Source: RGIG4034 sp045576455 (GTDB lineage: Bacteria; Bacillota; Clostridia; Lachnospirales; Lachnospiraceae). Taken from it: a stretch of 64,000 nucleotides of DNA. The notes below the pieces were generated by a model. That model was given only the letters and a program-made list of their open reading frames with translations. It was not told the origin of the DNA and did no database searches. The position numbers were made by a program, and so were the translations under genes. Below, in pieces: positions 16,708 to 25,482 of the stretch. Location of the stretch: the NCBI GenBank assembly GCA_045576455.1, contig JAZNGM010000022.1:1-64000 (forward strand), read 5' to 3'. Every line of letters starts with the position of its first letter. Position 1 is the first letter of the stretch.

Positions 16708-18540
16708 ATGAGTCAAAAGATAAAAAAGCCATACTTAGACTTAAGTAAGACTGCAACAATTACATATATTATACTTGGGTTACTGGCATTAATTCTGGTA
16801 CTATGGATTAGTAAATATGATACCTTAAGTATTTACAATAATGGTGGCGGTAAGGCCTGCACCCGCATAGATAATTACGAGTATAGCGAATTTGAAAGCT
16901 ACAAGTCGCCACAGCTTTTTGCAAGCCGGTATACGTGGACGCTGGATGGCTTGCGGGACACGGATAATTATTTGTGCGTATATTCTAAGTATAGTTACGT
17001 TGATGTATATATAGACGGTGTTTTGCGGCATTCCATGCAGGCAGCAGAGGACAATATATACGGACGGTCTATTGTAGGGTATTGGTCTTCCATACCGCTT
17101 ACCGGGAATGATGCGGGAGCTACGGTACAGGTTACTTTTTATCCGATATATGAAGACTCGGCTGTGGACGAGTTCAAAGCGTATGTGGGAGCCTCTACGG
17201 AAATTTATAGGGAATTGTTGTTGACAGATGCACCAACCCTTTTTGTGACAATTCTTATGATATTTGCAGGACTTACTTTTGTATGTCTGGCATTTATCAG
17301 AAGTTTAGGAAAACGTCATAGAAGAGGACTTATCTTTCTCGGTATGTATGGTGTTTTCTTAGGGACATGGGGATTTACTTATACCGATTTCGGCATTTTG
17401 CTGCTTCACAAATGGATATTAATTCTGACGGCAGTAAATAGCGTTTGCCTGCTTCTTTCGGTAGTCACTTTTGTCTGGATGATGAAATATCAGATGGATG
17501 AAGGCAAACAGAAGATGCTGAATATGATAGCAACGGTAGCAGCTACAGTCTATTCGGTTATCCTGATACTGCAACTTGCCAATGTAATGGATGTGCATAA
17601 TTGTGAAAATATTATATATGTCATCATGCTACTTGCCAAAATAATGGTAATCATGATTATATATATTGAGGCAATCCAGAATAAGAAAAATGTTACACAG
17701 CGTAGGATTGCATTTTGTCTGTTGCCATGTCTGGCCGGATTGATATTGGACATAGTAATGCATGTAAGCGTGGGTGGCTTAAGAATACCATTATTCTTTA
17801 TGTCTACGGTATCTATATATTTAATTACCTTCGGAGTAAATATAATCCGTGATGCAGAAGAAGCTCTGGTAGGAAGAATTAAATATGTTGAACAAGTAAA
17901 TGGTACAAAAGACGATGCATTGCTTAGGTTATCAGAGGAACTTCGGACTCCGATGAATGACATTGATAATCTTTTAAGTCAGTTAAAAAAGGATGTACGC
18001 CACCCGGAACGGGTACTACACTATATTAGTCAGATAGAAGAATCTAATGACAGGATGTTGGAACGTATTAATGCCGTGATTAATGAGACAAATGAAGAAA
18101 ATCTTCCGTTAAACGAGGAAGAAAGAGCATTTGATCTAAGGCAACTGGTTACACATACTATGCAGATATATGCATTGGAATGTAAGCATAAGCAGTTGGT
18201 TTTTGATATTGATTGTAATATGACGCATGCATTTTTTATGGGTTATGCCGTACATCTTAAGAAACTGCTGTCACATATTATGGTTGATGCGATACAAAAG
18301 GCGCCGGTGAACGGAGAGATACATCTTAATGTTGATTTAGGTGTTATGCTTAATGAAAAAAAGATTGTAAAATTTAGTATTTATGTTGCTAATGATAAAG
18401 AAGGATACGACTTGCCGGCAATAGAGCCTCTGGTTGATATCCTGGAGGGACAGATATATATGGACAGCACTAAAGGGGAAGGTGTATTGCTCATAGTAGA
18501 AGTTCCGCTAATACAATTGTGCGATGAATTAATGGAATAA
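16708..18540 (+). CDS. Membrane sensor pseudo-histidine kinase
   Basis: The 610-residue protein has one N-terminal helix (~18-37), an extracytoplasmic domain (~40-175, with YVDVYIDGVLRHS), seven further helices (~180-390) and a histidine-kinase-like C-terminus. In the dimerisation helix the normal S-H-E-L/I-R-T-P motif reads SEELRTP, with glutamate E410 in place of the phosphoacceptor histidine. The ATPase part is also degraded: the N-box is replaced by MVDAIQKAP and no DxGxG box is visible. It probably cannot autophosphorylate. The ATG at 16708 follows GGAGGTG. Its architecture matches the intact hybrid kinase at 25483, so the two are paralogues. The next gene is an EAL protein. Confidence 0.8.
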   Translation: MSQKIKKPYLDLSKTATITYIILGLLALILVLWISKYDTLSIYNNGGGKACTRIDNYEYSEFESYKSPQLFASRYTWTLDGLRDTDNYLCVYSKYSYVDVYIDGVLRHSMQAAEDNIYGRSIVGYWSSIPLTGNDAGATVQVTFYPIYEDSAVDEFKAYVGASTEIYRELLLTDAPTLFVTILMIFAGLTFVCLAFIRSLGKRHRRGLIFLGMYGVFLGTWGFTYTDFGILLLHKWILILTAVNSVCLLLSVVTFVWMMKYQMDEGKQKMLNMIATVAATVYSVILILQLANVMDVHNCENIIYVIMLLAKIMVIMIIYIEAIQNKKNVTQRRIAFCLLPCLAGLILDIVMHVSVGGLRIPLFFMSTVSIYLITFGVNIIRDAEEALVGRIKYVEQVNGTKDDALLRLSEELRTPMNDIDNLLSQLKKDVRHPERVLHYISQIEESNDRMLERINAVINETNEENLPLNEEERAFDLRQLVTHTMQIYALECKHKQLVFDIDCNMTHAFFMGYAVHLKKLLSHIMVDAIQKAPVNGEIHLNVDLGVMLNEKKIVKFSIYVANDKEGYDLPAIEPLVDILEGQIYMDSTKGEGVLLIVEVPLIQLCDELME

Positions 18541-18705
18541 TTTGTAAAAAGGGGTTTATTAATATCCTATATAGTACTATAGTGCCTTGTGGGATAAGGA
18601 ATTTTTTAGTAAAATTCATAGTATCAGAAACAAAAGGATTTGTTGAAGACGAGGACCGGGCGAAATAATCGGGTTGTATTAGCTTGGGTCGGTGGGGAGA
18701 AATGA

Positions 18706-20358
18706 ATGAAAAATACAAATTGTCCAAAAGGCTTTTTTGAGTTTTGCGAATGCTTACCGGACATAACAGCTTCACAGGATGAAATGGCTGTTCAGGTTGA
18801 AAAGGCAATACGGGTTATAGCCGATGAGTTACATCTGGGAAAGATGGATTATCAGAATTTAACCATTTTCAAGCACGAAGACGGATATGATGATATACCA
18901 TGTATCCACGATTTTGCAGCAGCTGATGGAGGTAACATACGTTTTACTAGTTACCCTCTAAAAAACTGCCAATGGGATGATGAAGATAAGAAGACGCTTT
19001 ATTTTGTAACGCACTATCTCATGCTTCTTTATGACAGGGCTAATTACACGAAGATGCTTAAGAAGACAAGCGTTACCGATCCTTTGACAGAATTATTTAA
19101 TTCCGTAGGTATTAAGGATTATCTTACCGAGATATCAAAACAGGATGACTTTAAGGATTATACGGTAGTATGTATTAATTTAAGAAACTTTAAGTATGTG
19201 AATATCCGCTACGGTGCCAGAGTAGGGGATGCCGTGCTTAAAAAATTCGGACATATGTGCAGGGAGTTTACCAAAGGGAAGGAAGCCATGGGCCGCCTTG
19301 GAGGTGATAATTTCCTGGCAGTTATCAAGAATGAAAAGCTTAGTCAGTTTCTTGAGTATATGACAGAACTTAAAGTTGAAGTTGCGGATGCCGATGGCAA
19401 TATGATTGTGGTAGAAATTTCGGCAAGAATGGGTATTTATGCCGTGCAACCGGGAGATTCCATGGGAACGGCATTGAGTGGTTCGTCCATAGCCCTTAAC
19501 ATGGCACGGAAAGCGAATAATGACTATCATGTATGGTATCAGCCGCAGATGCTTGAGCGTTCTGCCCATGATAAAGAAGTTATTGCTCTTTTCCCTAAAG
19601 CGTTGCGTGCGGGAGAGTTTCATGTATATTATCAACCGAAGGTTGATTTAAATACGAAGAAAATATGTGGGTGCGAAGCACTGTCAAGATGGATTCACGA
19701 TGGAAAAATCGTACCGCCGATGGAGTTCATTCCGGTGCTGGAAAAAGAAGGCGGGATTGATGAGCTTGATTACTATGTTTTGGCAAAAGTCTGTGCGGAT
19801 ATAGCGGACTGGATGAAGCGCGGAATTGAACCGGTACGGGTTTCCGTTAACTTTTCAAGAAACGATTTGCGGCATTCGGATATGGCAGACAGAATCGTTG
19901 ACATTATAAAGAAAAGCGGTGTAGAAAGTCAGTATATCGAAATAGAAATAACAGAGCTTTCTGACGCGGATGATTTTAAACAGTTATCGGATTTTGTTAC
20001 GGCTATGCGCGAAAATGGTATTTGCACATCCATAGATGACTTTGGAACAGGGTATTCTTCCCTTAATTTACTTAAGGATTTGGATGTTGATATTATTAAA
20101 TTGGATAAATCATTTATCAGTAATATTCAGGATGCGCCGTCTGCTGATAAGATAGTAGTTAAGAATGTGGTTGAGATGGCAAGAGCACTTGATAAAGAAG
20201 TAATTGCGGAAGGTGTGGAGGCCGAAACCCAGGTAGACTTTTTGAAAGATATACAATGTCAGATGGCACAAGGCTTTTTGTATGATAAGCCATTGCCGCA
20301 TGATGCTTTTGAAGAATGTCTTAAAAATATTACGATATATCAGAAGAATGATAATTAG
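18706..20358 (+). CDS. EAL-domain c-di-GMP phosphodiesterase with degenerate GGDEF domain
   Basis: Residues 1-115 form an N-terminal input region, ~125-275 a GGDEF fold and ~290-545 an EAL domain. The cyclase motif reads GGDNF (199-203) instead of GG(D/E)EF, so diguanylate cyclase activity is doubtful, although GTP binding could remain. The EAL domain keeps the catalytic set: E324 in EALSRW, N in SVNFSRND, E in EIEITE, D444-D445 in DDFGTGYSS, K in IIKLDKSFI and E in AEGVEAE. It therefore probably hydrolyses c-di-GMP. It is cytoplasmic and starts 165 bases after the pseudokinase, on the same strand, so joint regulation is plausible. GGGGAG precedes the ATG. Confidence 0.85.
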   Translation: MKNTNCPKGFFEFCECLPDITASQDEMAVQVEKAIRVIADELHLGKMDYQNLTIFKHEDGYDDIPCIHDFAAADGGNIRFTSYPLKNCQWDDEDKKTLYFVTHYLMLLYDRANYTKMLKKTSVTDPLTELFNSVGIKDYLTEISKQDDFKDYTVVCINLRNFKYVNIRYGARVGDAVLKKFGHMCREFTKGKEAMGRLGGDNFLAVIKNEKLSQFLEYMTELKVEVADADGNMIVVEISARMGIYAVQPGDSMGTALSGSSIALNMARKANNDYHVWYQPQMLERSAHDKEVIALFPKALRAGEFHVYYQPKVDLNTKKICGCEALSRWIHDGKIVPPMEFIPVLEKEGGIDELDYYVLAKVCADIADWMKRGIEPVRVSVNFSRNDLRHSDMADRIVDIIKKSGVESQYIEIEITELSDADDFKQLSDFVTAMRENGICTSIDDFGTGYSSLNLLKDLDVDIIKLDKSFISNIQDAPSADKIVVKNVVEMARALDKEVIAEGVEAETQVDFLKDIQCQMAQGFLYDKPLPHDAFEECLKNITIYQKNDN

Positions 20359-20391
20359 GCAGTTTTGCAATATGAATATAGGAGAAGACTT

Positions 20392-20931
20392 GTGACAGGG
20401 AATAAGATTTACAAAATGACAATGATCGGATTAATGACAGCATTGCTTTGTGTTCTGGGTCCCCTGTCTTTTCCTTTGCCCGGAGGTGTTCCTTTTACCC
20501 TTACCAACATGGTGATATATTTGTCCGTGTATCTGTTGGGAGGCAAAGCCGGAATTATCAGCTGTGGTTTATATCTTATAGTAGGGATGTGCGGTCTTCC
20601 GGTTTTTTCGGGTTATGCGGGAGGCGTAGGAAGATTTGTGGGACCGACCGGCGGTTTTCTTATAGGTTTCTTATTAGCCGCAATCATGGCGGGAATCTTT
20701 GTTGAAATATTTCAAGGAAAAAGATTGCCGTATGCCGTAGGAATGGTTGCAGGACTTTTATTAAGTTATATATCCGGAACAGCCTGGTATATGTATGCTT
20801 ATAATACGAGTCTGTGGGCAACGCTGGTTACCTGTGTATTCCCATTTGTTATATTTGATATAGTGAAAGTGATTGTTGTAGCCCTGATCGGTCCAATGAT
20901 CCGAAAAAGACTTTCCGCTTATTTACACTGA
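20392..20931 (+). CDS. bioY: BioY family biotin transporter S component
   Basis: The sequence shows the BioY hallmarks: a helix with GGVPFTLTN, the GGKAGIISCGLYLIVGMCGLPVF region and GPTGGFLIGF. BioY binds biotin in the membrane and works with the energy-coupling factor EcfAAT, whose genes are not in this window. I chose the GTG at 20392, with GGAG 7 bases upstream, giving 179 residues; an earlier TTG at 20365 has no ribosome binding site. Six hydrophobic helices are visible. No biotin genes or BirA operator were seen nearby. Confidence 0.85.
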   Translation: MTGNKIYKMTMIGLMTALLCVLGPLSFPLPGGVPFTLTNMVIYLSVYLLGGKAGIISCGLYLIVGMCGLPVFSGYAGGVGRFVGPTGGFLIGFLLAAIMAGIFVEIFQGKRLPYAVGMVAGLLLSYISGTAWYMYAYNTSLWATLVTCVFPFVIFDIVKVIVVALIGPMIRKRLSAYLH

Positions 20932-20984
20932 GTTAGTATTGTGTTATTTTTATTTAATATTATAGAACAGGAGAGATACTACGT

Positions 20985-21959
20985 ATGAAAACAAAAGTAT
21001 TTATCGATGGAAGTGAAGGAACTACCGGCTTAAGAATACATGAGCGTCTGGGAAACCGTGAGGATATAGAGCTTTTAGTAATTAATCCGGAATTAAGAAA
21101 AGATCCGGATGAAAGAAAGAAAATGATTAATGCATCGGATGTAACTTTTTTATGTCTTCCGGATGCCGCTTCGATAGAAGCAGTTTCCCTGGCAGATGAT
21201 AAAGTTAAAATAATTGATGCTTCAACGGCACACAGAACGAATCCTGATTGGGCTTACGGATTTCCGGAGCTTTCAGAGGAACATTATAATAAAATAAAAG
21301 AAGGGAACAGGATTGCTGTACCTGGTTGTTATGCAAGCGGTTTTAATGCCATTGCATATCCGTTGATGCAGTCGGGGCTGATTACGGCGGATGCTTTGCT
21401 TACCTGTGCGGCAATATCGGGATATAGCGGAGCGGGAAAAAAAGCAATTGCCCAGTATCAGGATGTTGAGACGAGAGCTGAGGGAAAAACTACCGGTGAT
21501 GCGCATGATCCGCTTTGTTCTCCGCGTCAGTATGCCCTTGCACAACAGCATAAGCATTTAAAGGAGATGAAGGCGGTGCCGGGACTTACGCATGAACCTA
21601 TTTTCCTTCCGCAAGTATGTGATTATTACAGTGGTATGATTGTGTCTGTTCCGTTCCATGCGGAAGCGTTCGCTAAGAAGGTGACGCTTAAAGAACTGCA
21701 TGAGGTATTTAAAAAGCACTATGCGGACCAGCAATTTGTAAAAGTGCTTGCATTGGATGATGAGCAGATTACAGGAAATTTCCTGTCTGCTAATACCATT
21801 ACGGGATATGATTATATGGAAGTACTTGTATATGGTAATGATGAACGTATGGTGGTTTCAACACGTTTTGACAACCTGGGCAAAGGGGCTTCCGGTGCAG
21901 CCGTTCAGTGCTTTAACATTATGACGGGATGCGAACCGGCAACGGGACTAGTATTATAA
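20985..21959 (+). CDS. argC: N-acetyl-gamma-glutamyl-phosphate reductase
   Basis: This 324-residue protein is the short form of ArgC: GSEGTTGLRIHERL nucleotide-binding start, the catalytic cysteine in PGCYASGF and the downstream GYSGAGKK and HEPIF motifs. It makes the third step of arginine synthesis, reducing N-acetylglutamyl phosphate with NADPH. No other arginine gene is nearby. It ends 13 bases before the response regulator gene, so the two may share a transcript although they have no known functional link. Confidence 0.9.
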   Translation: MKTKVFIDGSEGTTGLRIHERLGNREDIELLVINPELRKDPDERKKMINASDVTFLCLPDAASIEAVSLADDKVKIIDASTAHRTNPDWAYGFPELSEEHYNKIKEGNRIAVPGCYASGFNAIAYPLMQSGLITADALLTCAAISGYSGAGKKAIAQYQDVETRAEGKTTGDAHDPLCSPRQYALAQQHKHLKEMKAVPGLTHEPIFLPQVCDYYSGMIVSVPFHAEAFAKKVTLKELHEVFKKHYADQQFVKVLALDDEQITGNFLSANTITGYDYMEVLVYGNDERMVVSTRFDNLGKGASGAAVQCFNIMTGCEPATGLVL

Positions 21960-21972
21960 TAAGGGGAACAAA

Positions 21973-22644
21973 ATGGATAAAATACTGATTATTGAGGATG
22001 ATGCAGATATTAACAGTATGCTAAATACGGCTCTTACGCAGAGCGGTTATGACTGCACATGTGCATATTCAGGTACAGAGGGACTTCTCAGGCTTGAACG
22101 CGAAGCATTTGATCTTGTATTGCTTGATTTAATGCTGCCGGGCATGCGGGGTGAAGAAGTATTAGCTAAAGGGAAGCAGTTTTCAACCGCTCCCTTTATC
22201 ATTTTGTCCGCCATTGATGAACTTGACAGTAAGGTCAAGCTTTTGACGGCAGGTGCTGATGATTATGTCACCAAGCCCTTTGAACTGGATGAACTAAGAG
22301 CACGTATTCTTGTACAACTTAGAAAAAATACCAAGGACGAAGAAACGGATTTTTTGTCCCACAAGGATATGGTTATGGATATTAATAGCCATGTGGTAAC
22401 GGTAAACGGAGAAGAAATGCAACTGACAGTACAGGAATATAAAATATTGGAGCTATTTTTGAAAAATAGGAACCGCGTATTTTCAAAACAGGAAATCTAC
22501 CAATATGCATGGGATGACTATTATATGGGAGAAGACAAGACGATTAATGTACATGTGTCCAATATCAGACAAAAAATTAAAAAAATAACGGATAAAGAAT
22601 ATATAGACACTATTTGGGGAATTGGTTTCAGACTTTCCAAATGA
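21973..22644 (+). CDS. OmpR-family response regulator
   Basis: A receiver domain with acidic pocket (EDD near residue 8), phosphoacceptor D52 in LLDLMLPGM and the conserved lysine in TKPFELDE is followed by a winged-helix DNA-binding domain (~130-222, ending DTIWGIGFRL). It should act with the histidine kinase at 24516, three genes downstream. An AAGGGGAA site precedes the ATG. The gene order regulator, ATPase, permease, kinase is common for Firmicute systems that sense and resist peptide antibiotics. Confidence 0.9.
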   Translation: MDKILIIEDDADINSMLNTALTQSGYDCTCAYSGTEGLLRLEREAFDLVLLDLMLPGMRGEEVLAKGKQFSTAPFIILSAIDELDSKVKLLTAGADDYVTKPFELDELRARILVQLRKNTKDEETDFLSHKDMVMDINSHVVTVNGEEMQLTVQEYKILELFLKNRNRVFSKQEIYQYAWDDYYMGEDKTINVHVSNIRQKIKKITDKEYIDTIWGIGFRLSK

Positions 22645-22670
22645 TAAAAAGGATAAAAAATAATTTCTAT

Positions 22671-22711
22671 CTTTACCATTTCTTTACATTTTCTTGGCGA
22701 ATTGTTAGAAA
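22671..22711 (+). promoter_or_regulatory. Phased direct repeats and promoter before the ABC gene
   Basis: CTTTAC at 22671, CTTTAC at 22682 and CTTGGC at 22693 are spaced exactly 11 bp apart, the one-turn spacing used by OmpR-family regulators. A TTTACA box (22683-22688) with TAGAAA 17 bp later (22706-22711) could be the promoter they control. Confidence 0.5.
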
Positions 22712-22758
22712 TTGGTGTTTATGATGAGTCTTATGAAAGAGATGAGAGGAGAATTCAA

Positions 22759-23673
22759 ATGGAATATGCAGTAACAACGAACTGTCTAACTAAACAGTTT
22801 AAGCATGTAAAAGCGGTTGATTCCGTAAGTCTTCATGTTAAACGTGGTGAAATTTACGGATTTATCGGAAGAAACGGTGCGGGTAAAACTACCTGCATGA
22901 AAATGATTTGCGGCCTTGCGTCCGCAACAAGCGGTGAAGTATCTTTATTTGGACATTCCGGCGCAGAAGTTAAAAATTATTATGGAAGAATCGGAAATCT
23001 TATTGAAAATCCGGGATTATATATGAATATGACCGCGCTCCAGAACGTGGAAGCAAAATGTGTGCTTCTCGGAATACATAAGAAGGGATACGCTAAGGAA
23101 CTTCTTGAATTTGTTGGTCTGGGTGATACCGGAAAGAAAAAGGTTAAAAGTTTTTCCCTTGGTATGAAGCAAAGACTGGGTATTGCACTGGCGTTGGTGG
23201 GTGAACCGGATATGCTTGTACTTGACGAGCCGATAAACGGACTTGATCCGCAGGGTATTGTAGAGGTAAGGGAAACACTCCTTAAGCTTAATAAGGAAAA
23301 GAATCTTACCATTATGATTTCAAGCCATATTTTAGAGGAACTATCTAAAATTGCAGATACTTACGGTATTATCCATGAAGGACATCTCTTGATGGAGCTT
23401 TCCCGTGAGGAGTTAAATTCAAAATGCATGAGTTATGTTGAAATAATTACCAATGATGCACAAAAAGCCTGTGTAATACTGGAATCACTTGGTCTTACCC
23501 AGATTAAAGTGGTTAATCAGAATACGGTATGTGTATATGAGCATCTTGAGGGAACGCCGACGATGAACCGTCAGCTTATTACCGGAGGCTGTGAAGTGGC
23601 ACAGATTAGGGTAGTAATGGGAGAACTTGAAGATTTCTATCTTGGCATAACAGGAGGTGCATATCATGCTTAA
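22759..23673 (+). CDS. ABC transporter ATP-binding protein
   Basis: Motifs: Walker A GRNGAGKTT, signature SFSLGMKQR, Walker B MLVLDEP and the switch histidine in ISSHILEEL. It belongs to the family that includes lantibiotic-immunity and bacitracin exporters. The ATG at 22759 is used because GAGGAG precedes it; residues from an earlier in-frame start would include an unrelated tail. The 304-residue protein ends with the usual ~85-residue C-terminal domain. It overlaps the permease gene by 8 bases. Confidence 0.9.
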   Translation: MEYAVTTNCLTKQFKHVKAVDSVSLHVKRGEIYGFIGRNGAGKTTCMKMICGLASATSGEVSLFGHSGAEVKNYYGRIGNLIENPGLYMNMTALQNVEAKCVLLGIHKKGYAKELLEFVGLGDTGKKKVKSFSLGMKQRLGIALALVGEPDMLVLDEPINGLDPQGIVEVRETLLKLNKEKNLTIMISSHILEELSKIADTYGIIHEGHLLMELSREELNSKCMSYVEIITNDAQKACVILESLGLTQIKVVNQNTVCVYEHLEGTPTMNRQLITGGCEVAQIRVVMGELEDFYLGITGGAYHA

Positions 23674-24493
23674 GGCGTTTAACTTAAATTTTTATTATTT
23701 AAAAAGAATGAAGGCGGCTAAGGTCTTAATAATTGTATTGTTATCCTTAATCATTTTTGCTATGGGAGTAACTAAATTAGCAGAAGTACTTACCAAAAGT
23801 ACGGTTGACACGGTGGGTGTTACACAAGAAGGAGTAGGTATTTCTTATACCGACATTGCAGAACCGGAAGTTAATTCTATTTGTAAGTCTTATATGTCAG
23901 ATATAGCAGGTGCCTTGATTCTGTTATTTATATCTATTTTTGCGGTAATATTTGCCCACAAGGATGACAAGAACGGATATGTTAAAAATATTGTACCGCA
24001 ATTAAAGCACAAGGGAGATATGGTTTTTGCCAGACTTGCTAATATTGCAATTTATACTGCATTTGTATTTGTAGTGTACTTTATAGTAAATGTAGTTATG
24101 TCCATGATTCTTTATCCGGAAATGAAGTTTGGATTTTCAACAGATTTTCTGTTGATTCTGCTCGTGCAGTTTGTTTTGCATCTTGCATTTGCTTCTTTCT
24201 GTGATTTCCTGACTACATTATCAAGAAGTTCGGCATTTGGTATTACAATCGGTGTGTTGTTTTCATCAGGCTTCCATCTAATGGCTACTCAGCTTATGAA
24301 TGTGCTTGAAACAGCAATTTTCGGAAAGCTGACAGTAGATTTTAACAATGCATTAACTTTCACTCACATAACTAAGCTGAATATCTATGCAAATTCAGAT
24401 AAAATGATTATGGGTCTTATTGTAGCGTTGATTCACTTGGTGGTATGGAACGGCTTAAGTTACTTAATAACCAGCAAAAGAGATGTAGTATAA
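23666..24493 (+). CDS. ABC-2 type permease
   Basis: A 275-residue membrane protein with six hydrophobic helices and a loop of about 55 residues between the first two (TKLAEVLTKSTVDTVG...), typical of the single permease of lantibiotic-immunity-like exporters. The start at 23666 follows GGAGG by 8 bases and overlaps the ATPase stop, so the two are translated together. The substrate is unknown. Confidence 0.8.
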   Translation: MLKAFNLNFYYLKRMKAAKVLIIVLLSLIIFAMGVTKLAEVLTKSTVDTVGVTQEGVGISYTDIAEPEVNSICKSYMSDIAGALILLFISIFAVIFAHKDDKNGYVKNIVPQLKHKGDMVFARLANIAIYTAFVFVVYFIVNVVMSMILYPEMKFGFSTDFLLILLVQFVLHLAFASFCDFLTTLSRSSAFGITIGVLFSSGFHLMATQLMNVLETAIFGKLTVDFNNALTFTHITKLNIYANSDKMIMGLIVALIHLVVWNGLSYLITSKRDVV

Positions 24494-24515
24494 ATCGGAG
24501 TATAGAGAGAAAAAT

Positions 24516-25415
24516 ATGTGGATAGCGGTTATCCTTTTAGGACTATTTAGCTTCATATTAATAATTTCATTAATACTTTATAGGCGGCAGGTTGTGAAAC
24601 TGAGCCGCCAAGTTGCATTTATGCGAAATAACGATACGCATATGCTTATGACGGCAGACAGCGGATATGGGGAGATAAAGCTACTTATTGAAGAAATGAA
24701 TGAATTGATCCATATGTACAGGGAATCAAAGATTATTTTTGAAAGACAGAACCGGCAACTTAAAAATACAATAACCGGCCTTTCCCATGATATAAGGACA
24801 CCGCTTACTTCTTTGGATGGATATTTTCAGCTATTAAACGAAACAACCGACGAAGAAGCTAAGAAAAAGTATATGGCAATCATCCGTAAGAGAATAGAGA
24901 GTCTGCGCTCCATTTTGGAAGAGTTATTTACCTATGCGAAACTCCAGGATAACGATATGGTTATTCAAATGGAAAAGGTGAATTTTTCGGAACTTTTATA
25001 TAGTTCGCTTTTTTCCTATTATGATGATTTCGAGGCAGCAGGAATTGAACCAAAGCTTGATATTTTGGAAACAACGGCTTATGTTAATGCCAATGAAGCA
25101 GCTCTAAAAAGGGTCTTTGAAAATCTTATCAAAAACAGCTTGGTACATGGCAATCAATATGTAGCTTTTAAGACTAAGACGGAGCAGGGAATGATTAGTT
25201 TTGTGGCAGAGAATGAGGTATCAGATCCGGATGAAATCGACATGTCACTGATATTTGAACGCTTTTATAAGGCTGACGAAGCAAGAAATAAAGTGTCAAC
25301 CGGACTTGGACTTTCTATAGCGAAAGCACTGACGGAAAAAATGAACGGCTCCATAACGGCAAGGCTGGAAGATAATATTTTTATTATAACAGTGTCTTTC
25401 CCGGTAAACTTGTAA
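24516..25415 (+). CDS. Sensor histidine kinase (short, one membrane helix)
   Basis: The 299-residue kinase has one N-terminal helix (~3-24) and almost no extracellular part. The phosphoacceptor H91 lies in LSHDIRTPLTSL; the ATPase domain has the N-box (FENLIKNSLVHG), a weak D-box (SDPDEIDMSLIFERFYKADEARN) and STGLGLSIAK. The classical DxGxG box is poorly conserved (NEVSDPDE), which is usual in this intramembrane-sensing group. Such kinases often sense drug stress through the neighbouring transporter. It is the last gene of the unit beginning with the regulator at 21973. Confidence 0.85.
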   Translation: MWIAVILLGLFSFILIISLILYRRQVVKLSRQVAFMRNNDTHMLMTADSGYGEIKLLIEEMNELIHMYRESKIIFERQNRQLKNTITGLSHDIRTPLTSLDGYFQLLNETTDEEAKKKYMAIIRKRIESLRSILEELFTYAKLQDNDMVIQMEKVNFSELLYSSLFSYYDDFEAAGIEPKLDILETTAYVNANEAALKRVFENLIKNSLVHGNQYVAFKTKTEQGMISFVAENEVSDPDEIDMSLIFERFYKADEARNKVSTGLGLSIAKALTEKMNGSITARLEDNIFIITVSFPVNL

Positions 25416-25428
25416 AAAGCCGGACATA

Positions 25429-25457
25429 TTCCAATTTGCAGATAAATGTGTTACAAT
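25429..25457 (+). promoter_or_regulatory. Candidate extended -10 promoter of the hybrid kinase gene
   Basis: TTCCAA (25429-25434), 17 bp, TACAAT (25452-25457) with an upstream TGT giving an extended -10. Confidence 0.5.
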
Positions 25458-25482
25458 GACCCCGATTATGAGGAGGTAAGTA

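Noticed and set aside
18541..18705. c-di-GMP riboswitch before the EAL gene
   Set aside because: The GCACAGGGCAAACC-type core and GAAA tetraloop receptor pattern are missing; only a weak GACCGGGC/GCTTGGGTC pairing is seen.
21973..25415. A named bacitracin or lantibiotic resistance system
   Set aside because: Gene order fits, but there is only one permease of ABC-2 type and no BceB-like large permease, so the substrate stays open.
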